The position numbers and the translations under genes are program-made. Positions 1 to 12,299 of a stretch of DNA of 64,000 nt are shown here, in pieces. The notes below the pieces were generated by a model, which worked only from the letters and a program-made list of their open reading frames with translations, was not told the DNA's origin and ran no database searches. The DNA is from Isoetes taiwanensis (lineage: Eukaryota > Streptophyta > Lycopodiopsida > Isoetales > Isoetaceae). Position 1 is the stretch's first letter; every line of letters begins with the position of its first letter. The stretch is taken from positions 3,581,962-3,645,961 of the forward strand of contig JAJEKV010000054.1 in NCBI GenBank assembly GCA_021234155.1, in the 5' to 3' direction.

Positions 1-573
1 TTACTTCGTTCAGTTACGTATTGCTAAGTTGGCCGGAGGGCTATCCCATCACAGCAGGGGCCAGATCTTGCTATCCCTTGAGCACATGGCCAGTTGTAGC
101 TTGTGAGAGTCTGCATATGAACTTGTGCATAGGAAGATCTTGGGATGTCTAGATACTTCCTTATTTTGTTAAATAAACTGCAGAGAGAGATAAATGATTG
201 GCAAGCTTTCGGGCATATACTCTGATGAAAAGTTTGAGTGCGGCGAGGATCACTTAAGATATAGTTATTATCTGAAGCACCCATTGCTTGGTAAGTCACC
301 ACTGGAGCATTTTGTGGCCCATTGCCGAGCCACTAAATGTATCACCGGATAAATCGCCAACCATCATGCCAAACGAACCCGCAGCGGAAAGTGAAAGTGG
401 GATGCGTACAGTGTATGAATCAAAGACAACAAAGGAGCACAACCACAACCCCCTTTGTCTTCAATGGAGAGTTCGGCCAAATCACAGAAAAATCGGCCTT
501 GCTGGAGTGGGATATCACGGGGCCACTCGGTGCGTGCCACTTACGAAGGAAGAGGTGGCGTCGAGCAACCGCA
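1..573. other. Left flank, nothing recognised
   Basis: No coding frame here resembles a known protein and no repeat partner was found elsewhere in the window. Similarity to the Ty3 unit starts near position 574. The expected 9,197-9,699 part of that element's terminal repeat is not recognisable here, so the left copy is either truncated or rearranged at this point. Confidence 0.4.
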
Positions 574-3092
574 GTAAGTACTTGGGAGGGTGCAGGAAGT
601 CGCGGCGTGCATGAAGGTGATCTGAAGGCGTCAGAAGTTTGGTTTGAGCCTCCTCAGCGAGGCTGAATGAAAGCTTCTGCGGTACATTTGTTGAGATCCA
701 CGGATCTATTTTCCTTTTTCAGCTAGGAAGCGTGGCCCAGTCATGAACCCGCTTAAAGAATTGGCTGGAAATTTCCCGTGTATTGAGGCGAAGCCACGGC
801 AATCTCCGGTCATGAGTATTTACTACGTTTACACACTTTTAGCATGAGTGATCTTGAAGAGGTGATCACGAGGAGTGCAGTGTAGAAAGGCTGAGTCAAG
901 GAGGCAAGCAGGCATCTGGGCACGAAGATTTTTGAACTTGAGTCTTGGAAGTTTTCACCGCAGTTCAGGAGTACAGGCATTGAGTTTAGCAATATATCTT
1001 CATCCTTGAGTACTCGGGGAGGCGACTTTGGACTTGTTGTGCTCAATAGAGTGAATTTGGACTGGGTGAGGCACTTACAATCTGCTGAGTTGGGCCCCGA
1101 CTTGAGCTTATGTGTGTACTCTTGAGATCGCATGAGCACGTAAGGGAAGCTTCATGCATGCTTGTATCTTGGTTGGCCTCCCAAAGTTGCAACTTGGTGA
1201 TTAAGGGCAGAAAGGTGTAATTGTACACATGAGAGGCCTCTAGTACTTGCGTTAGACCCCGCTCCGCCAGAAGCGTCTTGGTCCTGTAACTTAAAATCAC
1301 AGCCAACAGAGCATCCTAACATCTTGTCTAACAAGCTGACGAGGTGTTATGTGAGTGGTGGGAGTAATTTGACCTTTGTGAGTGTAGGAGAGTTTGTGAA
1401 AAATGGTGTGAAAGTGGATGGTGCTTAGCGGAGGAAGAGAGCGGTGACATGAGTGTGTATTTGTGGTCATGACCAGAAGATAGGCGTGATGGCTAACAAT
1501 TGATTATTTGGAAGGGAATGGCCGGAGTGGAGGTATGAGAATTTTGGTGGTGTGGGAAATGGCGGCGGATGAGGGCTTGAAAGTGCCCTCCCCGGGCTTG
1601 AGGAAATGGAAGTGTGGTACCGGCGGTCCATTTCTTGGAGAAAACGATAGAACATCATTTTAGGGCCAATCTGTGTGGTGCTTGGGTGTGTAGCGATGGG
1701 ACCGGGTTATAGAAAAGGCTTATTGATATGGGTGTTCTTATTAGAATACCAAAAGAATTTATACAAAAATTTTACAAGGTCTCATGAGGAGAACAGCATG
1801 TGATATTGGTGACGATGGACATTGGCGTGATAGCGAGGGTGCACCAAACTACGTGACATCAATATCACGTATAGCGAACCATGATACACAAAGGAGTGTG
1901 CAAAGGGAATATGAAATACCTCAGAAATCAAGTGTTGAGTCAATGAAATAGTGGTGCCATGCGACCCGCGGTGGTGTACCCTTGGGTACATTAACAATAT
2001 TGGCGATGAAACCGCAGAATCGGGCGGGATTTGGCTTCCGGTTCCATTTGAGAAAATTAGTAAAAGCTGGTGTCGTTCAGCGACGTCTTTATTGGGCCAA
2101 CAATTTCATGAAAGTGGGCGTCAAGAAGGATACTGATGCAAAAAGGGCGGATCTGGGAGCAAAGTAGCTTGAAGTGTAGAAAATCTTGGGGCAATGAGAA
2201 GAATGATTTGCGTTAAGCGAAGAGATGCAATGCCAAAGGCGAAAGTCTAAAGCACGGAGGATGAAGGATGAGAGGAACGAAAAGGTTTGTTTTAGGGCGC
2301 ATCAACCGGAGGTGAAGAGGTATGAAGAGTGCAAAAACAGAACCGTTGATGATGCCGGTGTCAAGAGATGCGAAGAAGGGGATTGAGAGGCAAAAATTTG
2401 GCTAAGTCCCAAAAACGTAAGGGAGAAGCAATGGGCGGTGAGGATGAGACGCGGAAAGAAAGATCGGATGTGACAGATGGCAAAGGACACCCATTAATGT
2501 TCGATTTCCGGGCGTGGAAAGAAGGAATGGCATTCAATCGCCGCAACTCTAAGTGGGATATCATTAAAAGGAATGCGTCAAGGTACCATTGCTAGATATG
2601 CGGCGGGAGAACAGATTCTCCTTTAGAAGCAAATTTTGCATTGCAAACCACGCTACGATTTGTGATTGGTCCACGCCGACAAGGAGGTCCCAGTTGGCTA
2701 TATAAGACTAACCAGAGAAACGAAGGCATCCGATGGCGCCGGATGGGCCGCTGGTTTGAACGGCTAAGATTGCACCCATGCCGCAACGAACCGCCTGGAG
2801 TGGATCACTTGTAAGATGAACTGGCTCGATCTCGGGCTGCCACAACCGGGGCATTCGTGATGGACGCTGGTGTGCGGGATGGCCGAACATCCCGACTAAG
2901 ACCCGGATGGAGGTGGTTCTCACCGACCTTCGCTGGGATCCGAGCGTACCTCTACCATCTCCTCTCAAGATCACCTCTCATAAAGGGGAGTAGAGGGTTT
3001 TTCCTCTTAGGACTTAGTAGATAGGGCTCTAAGCCCGTTTTTGTATATAGGGCTGCGTGCCCATAATGAAAATAGGCTGGGCTGCGCCCACA
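574..3092 (-). repeat. Partial 3' terminal repeat of Ty3 copy A
   Basis: This segment aligns with 9,700-12,257, which lies in the corresponding place in copy B. On the minus strand it begins just after the end of integrase with a purine-rich tract (AGTGGGAGAAT) followed by TGTGGGCG, as expected at the start of a 3' LTR. The small ORFs seen on either strand are not conserved in frame between the two copies and are probably chance. It carries the same plus-strand CCAAT (2,665-2,669) and TATATAAG (2,699-2,706) motifs as its partner. Confidence 0.55.
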
Positions 3093-3329
3093 TTTTGTAA
3101 AATTCTCCCACTATAATATAATTCCACCTTTCTAGTCACTTTTACTCGTGGTGTTTGATTCCGGCTGCTCTCTCGTGTTGGGATGTTCACTTTACATTGT
3201 CTTTGAAATGCTTTGAGGCGAAAACCATTAACTAATGTAGGTAATGGAGTGCCATCTAATTTGGCCGAGTTGGAAAACACTTGGTCTAACCACTTGAACA
3301 ATTTGATAAGGGCCAAGCCAAGCGAAACT

Positions 3330-4290
3330 TGAGTTTACCCTAAAATTTTTGTACAGGAATCATAAAGAAGAACCAAATCTCCTTGTTTGAATGTTTTTTT
3401 TGTCTTCAAACGTTTGTCATGTAAAGATTTTTTGCAACTGTTGTCCATGAAGAAACACGAATATAAGCATCCTGCGAAGTTCATCCAAGCTATTCTAATT
3501 GATAGACCCGTTCTTTGAGGCGGTGGTGGGTGGATTATGAGCGGAGCGGTTGAAAACCGGAGTGTTGGAAGAATGAATTCAAAGGGCATGAGAGCTTCGA
3601 CCATAAACCAATTTAAAAGGAGTGTGACCCGAGCAATCTTGAAACAAGTATTGTAGGCCCAAAGAATCAGTAGGAAGTTTTATGCACTTAATTGGTGGGA
3701 AGCGTCACAAATTTTCTTTGAGAATGGTGACCGTAGTTTTTGTTGGTGCTTTCGGCCAACCCATTTGCCTTGAGGATAGTAAGGTGTGCTCTTGTGATGA
3801 TGTATCAAGAGATAATCGTCCAGCTCTTTGATAGTATGATTGATGAAATGAACACCACGATCACGACCAGCTCCGTGGGCAGCGGCTCGCGTGATGATTT
3901 GTTGATAGAGGACTCCGGCCGTGCTTGCAGATGTTGTCTGGAAGTGCACAAGCTTCCGCCCATTTGGTGGCGAGTCGGTGAAACGATGTATCGCACGAGT
4001 GTGCGTAGCCGAGGGGTCTATAGGTCCCACAAAAGTCCATTCCCATTTGCCTTTGAGGCAGTGCGGGTGGCGGCGGCCCGGGTCAAGGGAAGAGCGTCCA
4101 CGGGCGCGGGCGCCCCACCCGGCAAGCGCGTCACCGCGTCTTGGCGTGGCGGAGCATCTTTGAAGAGCGTGGGCCAATAATACCCGGAAGAATTTTTTGC
4201 GGCCGTGGTGTCACCCATGAAAAGAAGCCACCACTTAGGAGCCCTTGCGAGCTTCTCGAACAATATGCCGAACTTCATGAGGTAGAACCG
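3330..4290 (-). pseudogene. Ty3 integrase, copy A
   Basis: Fragments in different minus-strand frames correspond to a retroviral-type integrase: a core start resembling WGMDFVGPI, a block with GDRGVHFINHTIKE-like wording, the STPYYPQG segment that precedes the catalytic Glu, and a C-terminal part with ALMPFEFILPTLRF. Integrase inserts element cDNA into the genome. Several frameshifts break the frame, so it cannot make a full protein. Copy B shows the same order with fewer breaks. Confidence 0.7.
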
Positions 4291-5760
4291 CCGGAAGGAT
4301 GGTGTCCCTTACCTTTTGTAGAGATGTCCAGAGGCAACCATGGTGTAGTCCGCGGACCTCTCCTGAGAAATCTGATGGCGGCATTTCCGGATTGTCGCGC
4401 AGAGAGAGCGTCTCATCTTCCGGTGGAAGAGCACACGAGGAGGTAATGCTACAAAAAATCATGGAACCAATGTGGTATTTGCCGCGTGACAAAAAAAGTT
4501 GAGCATCAGGGGTAGGCGTACGCCTGACTCTGACTAGCGGGATCATCCGTGTGGATGGAAAGATAATCCTGAACAACATGAGATTTGCCAAAATTTTATG
4601 AATCGATTTCAAAGGAGCAAATTCTTGGAGAAGAAGGACCCCAACGAGCAATCGTAATTCGCGGGCGTGGATTTGTTGATCAAATAGAGAAGTGCTTGGT
4701 GGTCCACAAAGAACTTGATTTGATCTGCCCAAAGGTAATGACGAAGCGTTGGACCCACGGAAAATGAGACCCAAAGCTTCCGCTCCGCGGCGCACAGCAG
4801 CCGAACTGAGTTTTCTACCGGGTATAGCGATTTGGTTTATCGCAGCGATCATATTCTTGAGAAAGAACAGCTCCAATAGCAAACGACCGGTATACGCCGA
4901 CATGAACGGAAAGGGCTTCAATATCCCATTGAGGAGGAACAAGTACCGGTGCACGAGTAGGCTAAAAGCTTCCAGCCGCTGGAAAGCTTCCTTCCGGGAA
5001 TTCCAAGCCTGTGGATTCACACCGTGAGTTTATGAATGGACTGCAATGGCCGCTTGATCGGTATGAAGGTGGAGTAATAATTGACCTTTCCTAGGAAAGA
5101 GGCGTGTCTCTTTGATATTGGCCTTCGGTGCTTGAGCTTTTAGCACACAACCCGATTTTGGCGGGATGTATGGTGATTCCTGCTTTCTTGACAACATGGC
5201 CCTAAAGAGAACAATTTAAGTGCGTTAAAAGGTGCATTTCTCGGGATTGAGACTAATGCCTGGGACTCATCACATTTCGAAAGAGCAGTTCCAATTTATC
5301 CAAATGGTCAGCCATGGAATTTGAGGGCGAGAGAAGTCATCTTGAAAAATTTGCAGAAGGGATTTTCCTTTCATGAAATCATGGAAAGCGGAGAGCATGA
5401 TCGTTGAAAATGTTGAAGGAGAGTTGGATAATCCAAAAGGAACCACCTTGTAGGCAAAAAGTGCTTACCGGGTGGTGAAAGTGGTCTTGAGTTGATCGGA
5501 TTCTTTGATGGAGATCCGATTGTAGCGGAGAAACCATCCATAAAGGAGTACATCTCATGTCCGGCCACTTCTTCCGAACTTGGTCCGTGAAGGGAAGTGG
5601 AAAATGATCACGCTCGCGGCCCCGATTGAGTTCCGATAGTCTACACGCAGCGGATCTTACCATTGTGCTTAAGGGCAATGACGATAGGGCTCACCCATCT
5701 CGCATGTTTGACCTCATAGAAAAAACACAGCGGAAAGAGTTTGTCAATTTCGCCTTGACG
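4235..5760 (-). pseudogene. Ty3 reverse transcriptase-RNase H, copy A
   Basis: The palm motif A region is visible near 5,570-5,500 (HEMYSFMDGFS), with the thumb around 5,330-5,090 and the RNase H part at 5,020-4,300. The product would copy element RNA into DNA in a virus-like particle. Compared with copy B the frame is heavily interrupted and a clean YxDD box is not seen. The long ORF 5,020-4,235 covers the RNase H and linker region but loses key residues that copy B still hints at. Confidence 0.7.
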
Positions 5761-6369
5761 CGATCGCGGTAATTAGGGTTGAGCACATGATCGCCGTTGC
5801 TACACCGGGTCGTGCATCGATTTGGTAGGAATGGTGAGTTCCCCAAGCTTTTGTTGATTCCCGAGATCTTTGTAACTCCAAGGTAAAAATGTGTTTGAAT
5901 TTTTTGAGCCGCGGGCCCCCCGTTGCGATAAGGAGGCCGAAGGTTTGCGCGAATACTGAGACCGAGTTGATTGTTGCCAACATCCACAATTTCGTGGAGT
6001 CGAATATGGGGTATGACGATATCCCCGACAATGTGTGCGGGAGGTTGAGCATAACCGATGCGGCAATTGCGCGGGTAAAAAGAGAGGTTGCCCGGTGTCA
6101 TCTAGCGGTGGTTGCTTCATGACTCAAGGTACATCGCCCAGAGTCTTTGGAGGTCCCAGACTAAAAAAGTGATCAACGCTGGATTCATTGCAAGGAGCCG
6201 TAGGGGGTCAAAGCAAGGCAGCCATACCGGGTCCTGATCAAGAGTCATTTCTCCCCAAGGATCGACATATATTCGGTAGGATGACAGAGGCGCACGCCGC
6301 CAGGTAGCCCGAACTTGATAAATATTCTGAGCGCCTTCAGAATCGATTGAGAGAGAGGGTTCCGCATTG

Positions 6370-7170
6370 TCAACGGAAATGATCCGCCTGTTTGCAAGTC
6401 CATTGTGGCATTGAGATGACCATCAGGATGACTAACGTCCGCCAGGCCCCAGAATGGATACTTTTGCTCGGCGGGAGAAAGGGTCTTCCCACCAAAGATT
6501 TCATAGTCACCGGATCTTCACCGCCTTTCCAAACTCCAAATTCCATGGGAAAGCGGAGATCACCAATGTTGATGTGTAGAATAGGTGTGACGCTTTGAGG
6601 TCTCGTGATATGGCCATTAGCCAATTTGATGTCATATGGGGCACGAAAAGAGTTGTGTGATGCCCATTTGTTTGCGGAGTTTGTCCGTGATGAGATTGAT
6701 CAGCACTACCTCCATCGATTTGAACATGGTTGACTTGCTGATTTCCCACCGTTGCATGGACCGTGGGTGTAGAGGTATACGGCCCCAACTAAAAGGGGTT
6801 GGGAGTGGTAACTCGTCCTTGAGAGCGGGGCGAGTTTTAAAATGGTTGCCAAGCTTAAAGGAATTTTGATCTTGGCAAGCTCCTCTTGGAGTTCGGTGAG
6901 GTACATGAGAAAAGGATCCGCTTTGGTTCCATCAGTGCGGGAGTGCGTGTGGGGAAGCAAAGAACTTTGAGTAAGTCAACCCTACCGCAATATTGGGATA
7001 TGCGAGAGCGTGGAGGTTGAGATGTTGAAGGTGGATCGTGTCTTTGTTGAGCTCGAAGTGGTGGCATGAACATTTGCCAATGTGCGCCTTCACCGCTTTG
7101 CATGAGATTCAAAATGCTTTGGCTAACTTTGGGCATGACATTTGGCATGAGCTTTTCTAAGTCGTGCAAA
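6370..7170 (-). pseudogene. Ty3 retropepsin region, copy A
   Basis: A block reading TVHATVGNQQVNHVQIDGG lies on the minus strand at about 6,770-6,700. In Ty3 elements this is where the aspartic protease active-site Asp (usually D-S/T-G) sits; here the local triplet is D-G-G. A following hydrophobic stretch (ASHLFYTSTLVISAFPWNLEF) matches copy B. The protease would cleave the gag-pol polyprotein. The frame is interrupted on both sides. Confidence 0.6.
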
Positions 7171-7301
7171 GTGAACCTTTTTTTTCGCCCCTCATGAGGA
7201 AGGGTGTCAACCGCAAAAGGCGTGGTTGCGCGGTCCTTCCCGAATAATAGTCAAGGGACGTGATGCCTTGGTCGGCGTGAAACTAGACCAACCCAATTTG
7301 A

Positions 7302-9100
7302 CTACCGGTATGGGAGGATTAAGTGCCCGAAAAATTTCCTCTTGGGCTTGTTGATCCGCCGAGGTTGATTTCTTTGGAGCTGGTTGATAAGCGTGATTGC
7401 CGAGGCGCTTGGGGCTTCTTGAGAACTGGTCGGGCCTTGTTTGCCATTAGCAAGCGAGTTGGTAAGCCGTGAGGCGGACCGATGTGGTCTGATTTGTGCC
7501 GGAAGTCGGACCCGAACTTGTGGAAGTTGAGGGCACGCCGTGGTGGTATGACCCCATTCTTGGATAAAGTGATAGCAATCGAGCTTTAGAAGGATCAAAA
7601 GGAGGACGTTGGTTGGATCCCCGTGGTTGGTCCCGGCGGTCGATAGAGTTGCGTGGGCTGCACTCAAGAGGTGGTCACGATAGATGCGTTTGGGGCCGAG
7701 GTGTGGTTTGTACTTGATAAACCATTTTGTTGCGGAACGGTGTGGGATGAGTGCGAAAGTGCACTCTTCCGCGGCATGATTGCACATGTTGCACGCTTGC
7801 AATGAGGCGGGCCATTGGTGGAGTTGCACTCATTGGCCAAATGGCCTTGATATTTGCAAATATGGCACAGATTTGACACTTATTTGTGGATTAGCGTGTT
7901 GAAAATTTGAACAACCGTTTGTGGAACCATGGCCAGGTGGAATGAGCGGGGAGCTCTTGAAGAGCCACGCCTCGGGAGGAAACATTGGCGGAGTGATTGA
8001 CAAGGTCGATAGCCTGCGCCCAAAGTTTTGGACGCAGTATTGGCCATGAGTCGAATAGCGTGAGGAAGTCCTTGAGAAACCGCACCAAAATCGCTGCGCG
8101 GTAGGGTACTCCTTGAGCTTACGAGCGTAATGTGAAGTCGATCCGCAAAATCCCGCGCATCGCGGGCTCTTGTTGAAGTTCATTGAGTTGTTTGAGATGA
8201 AGTTGATCATCATCCGTGGTCCCAGTGAATGAGACGTAAAAGCAAAGGCGATTTGACCAGTCTTTGTTTCCAATGGCTTTGCTGGACATGAGCCATTGAT
8301 GAGGAGAGCCACCGCAGTGTGGTGGAAAAAGATGTGAAATTTCAGTTGAGGTTGCGCTGCGTGCCCATTTAGGGACAGCTAGAGCCTCAAATTCTTCCAT
8401 GTGGGCCCGAGCACTTTGGTCTAACGGTTTGCCTTTCGTGTTGCCAAAGGTGGGATAAGCCGGTTCAGAGTGGAAAGGTAGATGTGAAAGTGTCTTTGGG
8501 CCGGGCTGGACATGTGGATAGTGAGGATATTGAGGTTGAGGTGGATTTGGCATTGTGCCCGACGGACCTCGGCGAAGGGGTGATCTAGGGTTGAGAAACC
8601 TCAAGCAGCTGAGCATTGGTTTTGAGATCCGTAAGGTTGTAAAAGGAAGAAAAGTGGGAAACGAGGGAAAGGATATTCCCGGCAGCGCAGGGAGACATGT
8701 GGATAGCCGTGCTCCACCCGGGAGATGATGGTTGCGGCGAAGGAAGTGGCATTATGGCCCCAAGAATGATGGATGTAGGCATGTTGGGGTATGAAAGTAC
8801 GGTTGAGAAGGTTGAGCCGGATAAGGCTGAGCAATGATGAGGGGACCGAGGTTGTGAGCAATGTTTGCACGCTTGGGGCGGGAACTGGACGATAGACCGG
8901 ACACGAGGGGTGGGTGGCGCGGACCGAGCCCTAGACCGGAAGATGGCCTCCCTCTATGTCATAAGCGCGATCCATACATGTCGCGAATGGGGTTTCGACG
9001 ACGATGGCGCTTCCAAGCGTAGATGCCGTCGAGAAAGGAGTTCTTCCGGGCGTGAAATTGCGATTTACATGGCGCTGTAAGAAAGTAGGAGAAAATCAGA
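7302..9100 (-). pseudogene. Ty3 gag, copy A
   Basis: The C-terminal part has two CCHC-type zinc knuckles close together: CHICKYQGHLANEC (CX2CX4HX4C, near 7,865-7,825) and CNMCNHAAEEC (near 7,795-7,765). Upstream is a capsid-like region with the block QSARAHMEEFEALAVPKW (about 8,430-8,360), which recurs in copy B. Gag packages element RNA and builds the particle. The frame changes several times, so the gene is broken, but both knuckles are spaced correctly. Confidence 0.75.
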
Positions 9101-9196
9101 CCCGCAGCCGCGACAGTTGTTTGGGGTCCGGGTTCGAACTCCCTCGAAGACAGCCCTACCGTGAGGACCCGTGATCTAACAGAGAGTCCGGGGACT
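9101..9196 (-). other. Leader between LTR and gag, with tRNA T-arm-like motif
   Basis: The plus strand carries GGTTCGAACTCC at 9,131-9,142, and the same motif is at 18,303-18,314 in copy B. It looks like the T-arm of a tRNA. It lies where a primer-binding site is expected, but the minus strand does not give the usual TGG start, so a primer-binding role is only a possibility. Confidence 0.3.
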
Positions 9197-12100
9197 ATGT
9201 CACGCGGATTTGCCGAAAAGAGAAAGAAAAGAAGAGAATGTAACAAAAATGAAAGAAAGATGATAAGCTTCCTTGATATCAATGATGAAAAATACATGAG
9301 CTCTAATAGAGAGAAAAACAAAAAGGAGACAAGACTCAAAACTCATCTAAAAACTTATGAGCTAACTCTACTCATATATATATAGTACAATGGCCTTGGG
9401 CCCCAATATAGACACTCGACCGATCTCGGTGCCGACTCTCGAAGGAGGCCTGATGGTGAATGTTGGCAAGTGCCTCTTGAAGTGCCTAGAATCACGCTGA
9501 CGCCGACGCTGGTGGTGACGTCGGCCATCACTTGTCCGAGCGGCGCTCTTGTTGACCGCCAAAGGCTTTTGACCGCGTGGCCTGCTTAGTCTTCTGTGGA
9601 GGCTTGGATGTCTGACCCGTGGTTGACTGAGGATCTTTGAGCTTGACCTGGTCTGACGTATGCATGAATAGTCCTGTACCAGGAGGCACAGGACTAACAC
9701 AAGATAGTTGGAAGGAGTAGAGAAGTCCACCGGGATGTTGGTGGCAATGTCAAGATATCCCCTCTGTTTGGTTTGGGCTTCCCGCCAGATTGACCGCTTT
9801 GGAGCCTGATGTTCAAGGTCACGGATCCGATGCTCCTTTTCTAACAAAAGACGGGACTGATCACGGACCTGTTTACCAGGAAGCGTGGCATGGGAAGAGG
9901 ATTGCCCCGGAGTATGGAGGCGAAGCGTGGCAATCTCCGCGCCATCGATGACCTTTTTGTTTCGAAAGCCTCCAAAAGCCGAAGTCCGGAGGGACGCGCT
10001 ACCGATTGGTGGCGTGGAAAGCCGAAGCTTCAAGGGGAGGTGAGTCGAAGCTTCACGCTTCCGGAGATTTTGAACTTGAGTGTTGTAATTGTCACAAAGC
10101 TCGAGTACAAGGTGTCTAGTTTAGCAATGTGTTTCTCCTTTTCACCCGTGAGGGTATCTTTGGACTTGTTCTGCGGCCAATAAGTCCCCGCCAATTTCAG
10201 TTTGAGCCGCGCATGCCGACCAGTAAGTAGGCTGGTCCGGATCCCGAAAGCATCGGTGAGATCTATAATGGCCTGTAATAGAGCCGCGGCTTTTCTTTGA
10301 AGTTGGGCTTCCAAGGTTTGAACATGGGCGCGGCGTGCCTTTGAAGGTCTCTTTGAACAAAGATCGGAAGCCTCGGGGGACGCCGGGAACACCGCCATGA
10401 GAGCCTCCCCGATGCATGTAGTCGCATGGCAATGGCGCTTGAACATCTTGCTGGAATTTGTACGTGAGCCGCCGAGGATGGGGAGGTTCAGGGCCCTGTT
10501 GCTGCCTTGTCTGAGATTGTTGAGAGGCATGACGGGAATTGGAAGGCGTGGCCTGAGGAAGAAGAAGAGGAGAGCTGATATGCGTGGTCCGATGTTGAAC
10601 AGACGAGGGGAGGTTTACGCGGAAGGTATGTACCTTGTGGAGTTTGACGCTGGAATGCAGAGAGGCCGAGTGGAGGTATGGGCGGAAGGGCTCTCAAGAA
10701 CAGGAAGATAATGACGAATGAGGGCCTGAAGATGGCCACCCACGGAAATTTCAGAGACAGAGGAGGGGGTAGCCCGAACGCGGTCTACTTTGAAGAAGAT
10801 CTGAGAATAAAAGCCGAGGCCAATCGACATGCAGAGTGGAGTGAATGGCAAAGGATGACCATATTATAAAACGGTTTATTGATGGGTGTTCTTAATGGAA
10901 TGCCAAAAGCAATTTTTCGCCACGTAAAACTTCACAAAAGTTTCATGTGGTTTGGCAATATTTGTGAGGCGTGGCGCCGGTTGGCTTGATAAGCAAGAGC
11001 TTTAACCGAAAGTGACGCCCATGTCCCGTGAAGCAGCCCAAGAGACTCAAGGTTTTGCAAAGGGATGCGGAATACCCGAGAAATCAAATGTCGAGTAAGT
11101 AAAATGGTGGTGCCATCGACCACCGTGAGCAAATCCTTCCTGGGCCTTGACGATGTGTGCGTATGAACTGGCCAGAATTGCGCGCCGGATTTGGGGCCGG
11201 AGCTCCATTTGTGAAAATTGTGAAGCTTGTATGCGTTCGCGAACTTCCCGACTGGACCAACAAGGGCCTCTTTAAAGGTGGGCGCCGTGAAAGACAGAGA
11301 CCAAAAGAGTCGCGATCCCTTGGAGCGTAAGCTTGAAGTGTAGAAAGTTTGGGGCAGCCATGGCTTAAAAGCCGCCTTAAATGTATGAACCGCTTTGAAG
11401 AAGGCGGAGAGCAGAGAACGTAAGACGGCGCCAGAGAGAAAAGGTTTAGGGCGCCGCAAAGGTGGGCTTAAGGGGCATGAGAAGGGCGAAGCCGCAACCG
11501 CTGATGGTGCCGTGTCTAAAGATGCCAAGGAGGTGATTGAGAGGCAAAAATTTGGCTAAGTCCCCAAACAACAAAGGGAGAAGTAATGAACGGTGGAGAT
11601 GAGGCGTGAGAGAATGATGGAATGTGACAGTGGCCAAAGGACACACATTAATGTTCGACGGGCGTGAAAAGGAGGAATGGCATTTAATGCCGACAACTCA
11701 AAGTGGGATATCATTAAAAGGAATGTGTCAGAAGGTACCATGGCTAGATATGCGGCGGAAGAAAAGATTCTCATTTTAGAAAACAAATTTTGCATTGCAA
11801 ACACGTTGGCGAAGTTTTGTGATTGGTCCACGCCGACAAGGAGTTCCTCGGTTGGCTATATAAGACAAACCGGAGTGAAGCGAAGGTATCCGATGGCGCC
11901 AAAGATGGCCGGGCCGCCGGGTTTGAACGAGGATCGCACTATGCCCACTAACCGGCCGTGGAGTGGATTACCCGCAAGATGGATTGTCCGGACCGGGGCG
12001 CCGCCACAATCGCGTGGCGAGAATGGATGGTTAGTGTGCCGGGATGGTGAACATCCCGATCCAAGACCAACGCGATGGAGGTGGTTACGCACCTTCGGGA

Positions 12101-12257
12101 CCCTCGAAAGGTAACCTCTACCACATCCTCGCAAGATCACCTCCTCGGCCCAACCCGAGTAGAGGGTTTTTTTCTTAGGACTTAGTAGATAGGGCTCGAG
12201 CCCGCTTTTTGTATATAGGCAAAGGCCTATAGCGAAATAGCTGGGTCATTGGCCACA
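9197..12257 (-). repeat. Long terminal repeat shared by Ty3 copies A and B
   Basis: This segment lies between the integrase end of copy B and the gag leader of copy A. On the minus strand it would run from TGTGG (12,257) to GTGACA (9,197). Its right part aligns with 574-3,092 and its left part (9,197-9,699) aligns with 18,368-18,855. That pattern fits one LTR of about 3.06 kb serving as the 3' LTR of copy B and the 5' LTR of copy A. A minus-strand TATA-like CTATATAC lies near 12,212-12,219. ORFs inside it (such as 10,932-11,528) are low-complexity and not recognised. Exact ends are uncertain. Confidence 0.55.
11822..11864 (+). promoter_or_regulatory. Plus-strand CCAAT and TATA motifs inside the LTR
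   Basis: ATTGG (inverted CCAAT, 11,822-11,826) is followed about 30 bp later by TATATAAG (11,857-11,864). This is a textbook core-promoter order for the plus strand, antisense to the element's genes. The same pair with the same spacing is preserved in copy A at 2,665-2,706. Confidence 0.4.
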
Positions 12258-12299
12258 TTTTGTAAAAAAATTCCACCTATAATATAATATGCCACCGTT

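Larger units (their letters stand above)
574..9699 (-). mobile_element. Ty3/gypsy retrotransposon, copy A (decayed)
   Basis: Read on the minus strand, this unit carries gag with zinc knuckles, retropepsin, reverse transcriptase, RNase H and integrase in the standard Ty3/gypsy order. It aligns along its length with the unit at 9,700-18,855, with a constant offset near 9.15-9.19 kb. The integrase wording (WGMDFVGPI-like block, then a STPYYPQG block) and the lack of a visible chromodomain suggest the Tat/Athila side of the family, though that is inference. Frameshifts and stops are spread through all genes, so this copy is inactive. Its left terminal repeat is incomplete. Confidence 0.85.

Noticed and set aside
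9368-10033. 221-residue minus-strand ORF spanning the LTR and its neighbour
   Set aside because: It crosses the unit boundary at 9,699, is not present in the other copy and has no recognisable domain.
10932-11528. 198-residue minus-strand ORF in the Ty3 terminal repeat, first considered as an env-like gene
   Set aside because: Low-complexity Ser/Pro/Phe-rich protein with no transmembrane or fusion features; the frame is not kept in the matching region of copy A.
11677-12114. 145-residue plus-strand ORF downstream of the antisense TATA box
   Set aside because: Frame not conserved in copy A and no domain; probably chance, although the promoter motifs themselves are noted.
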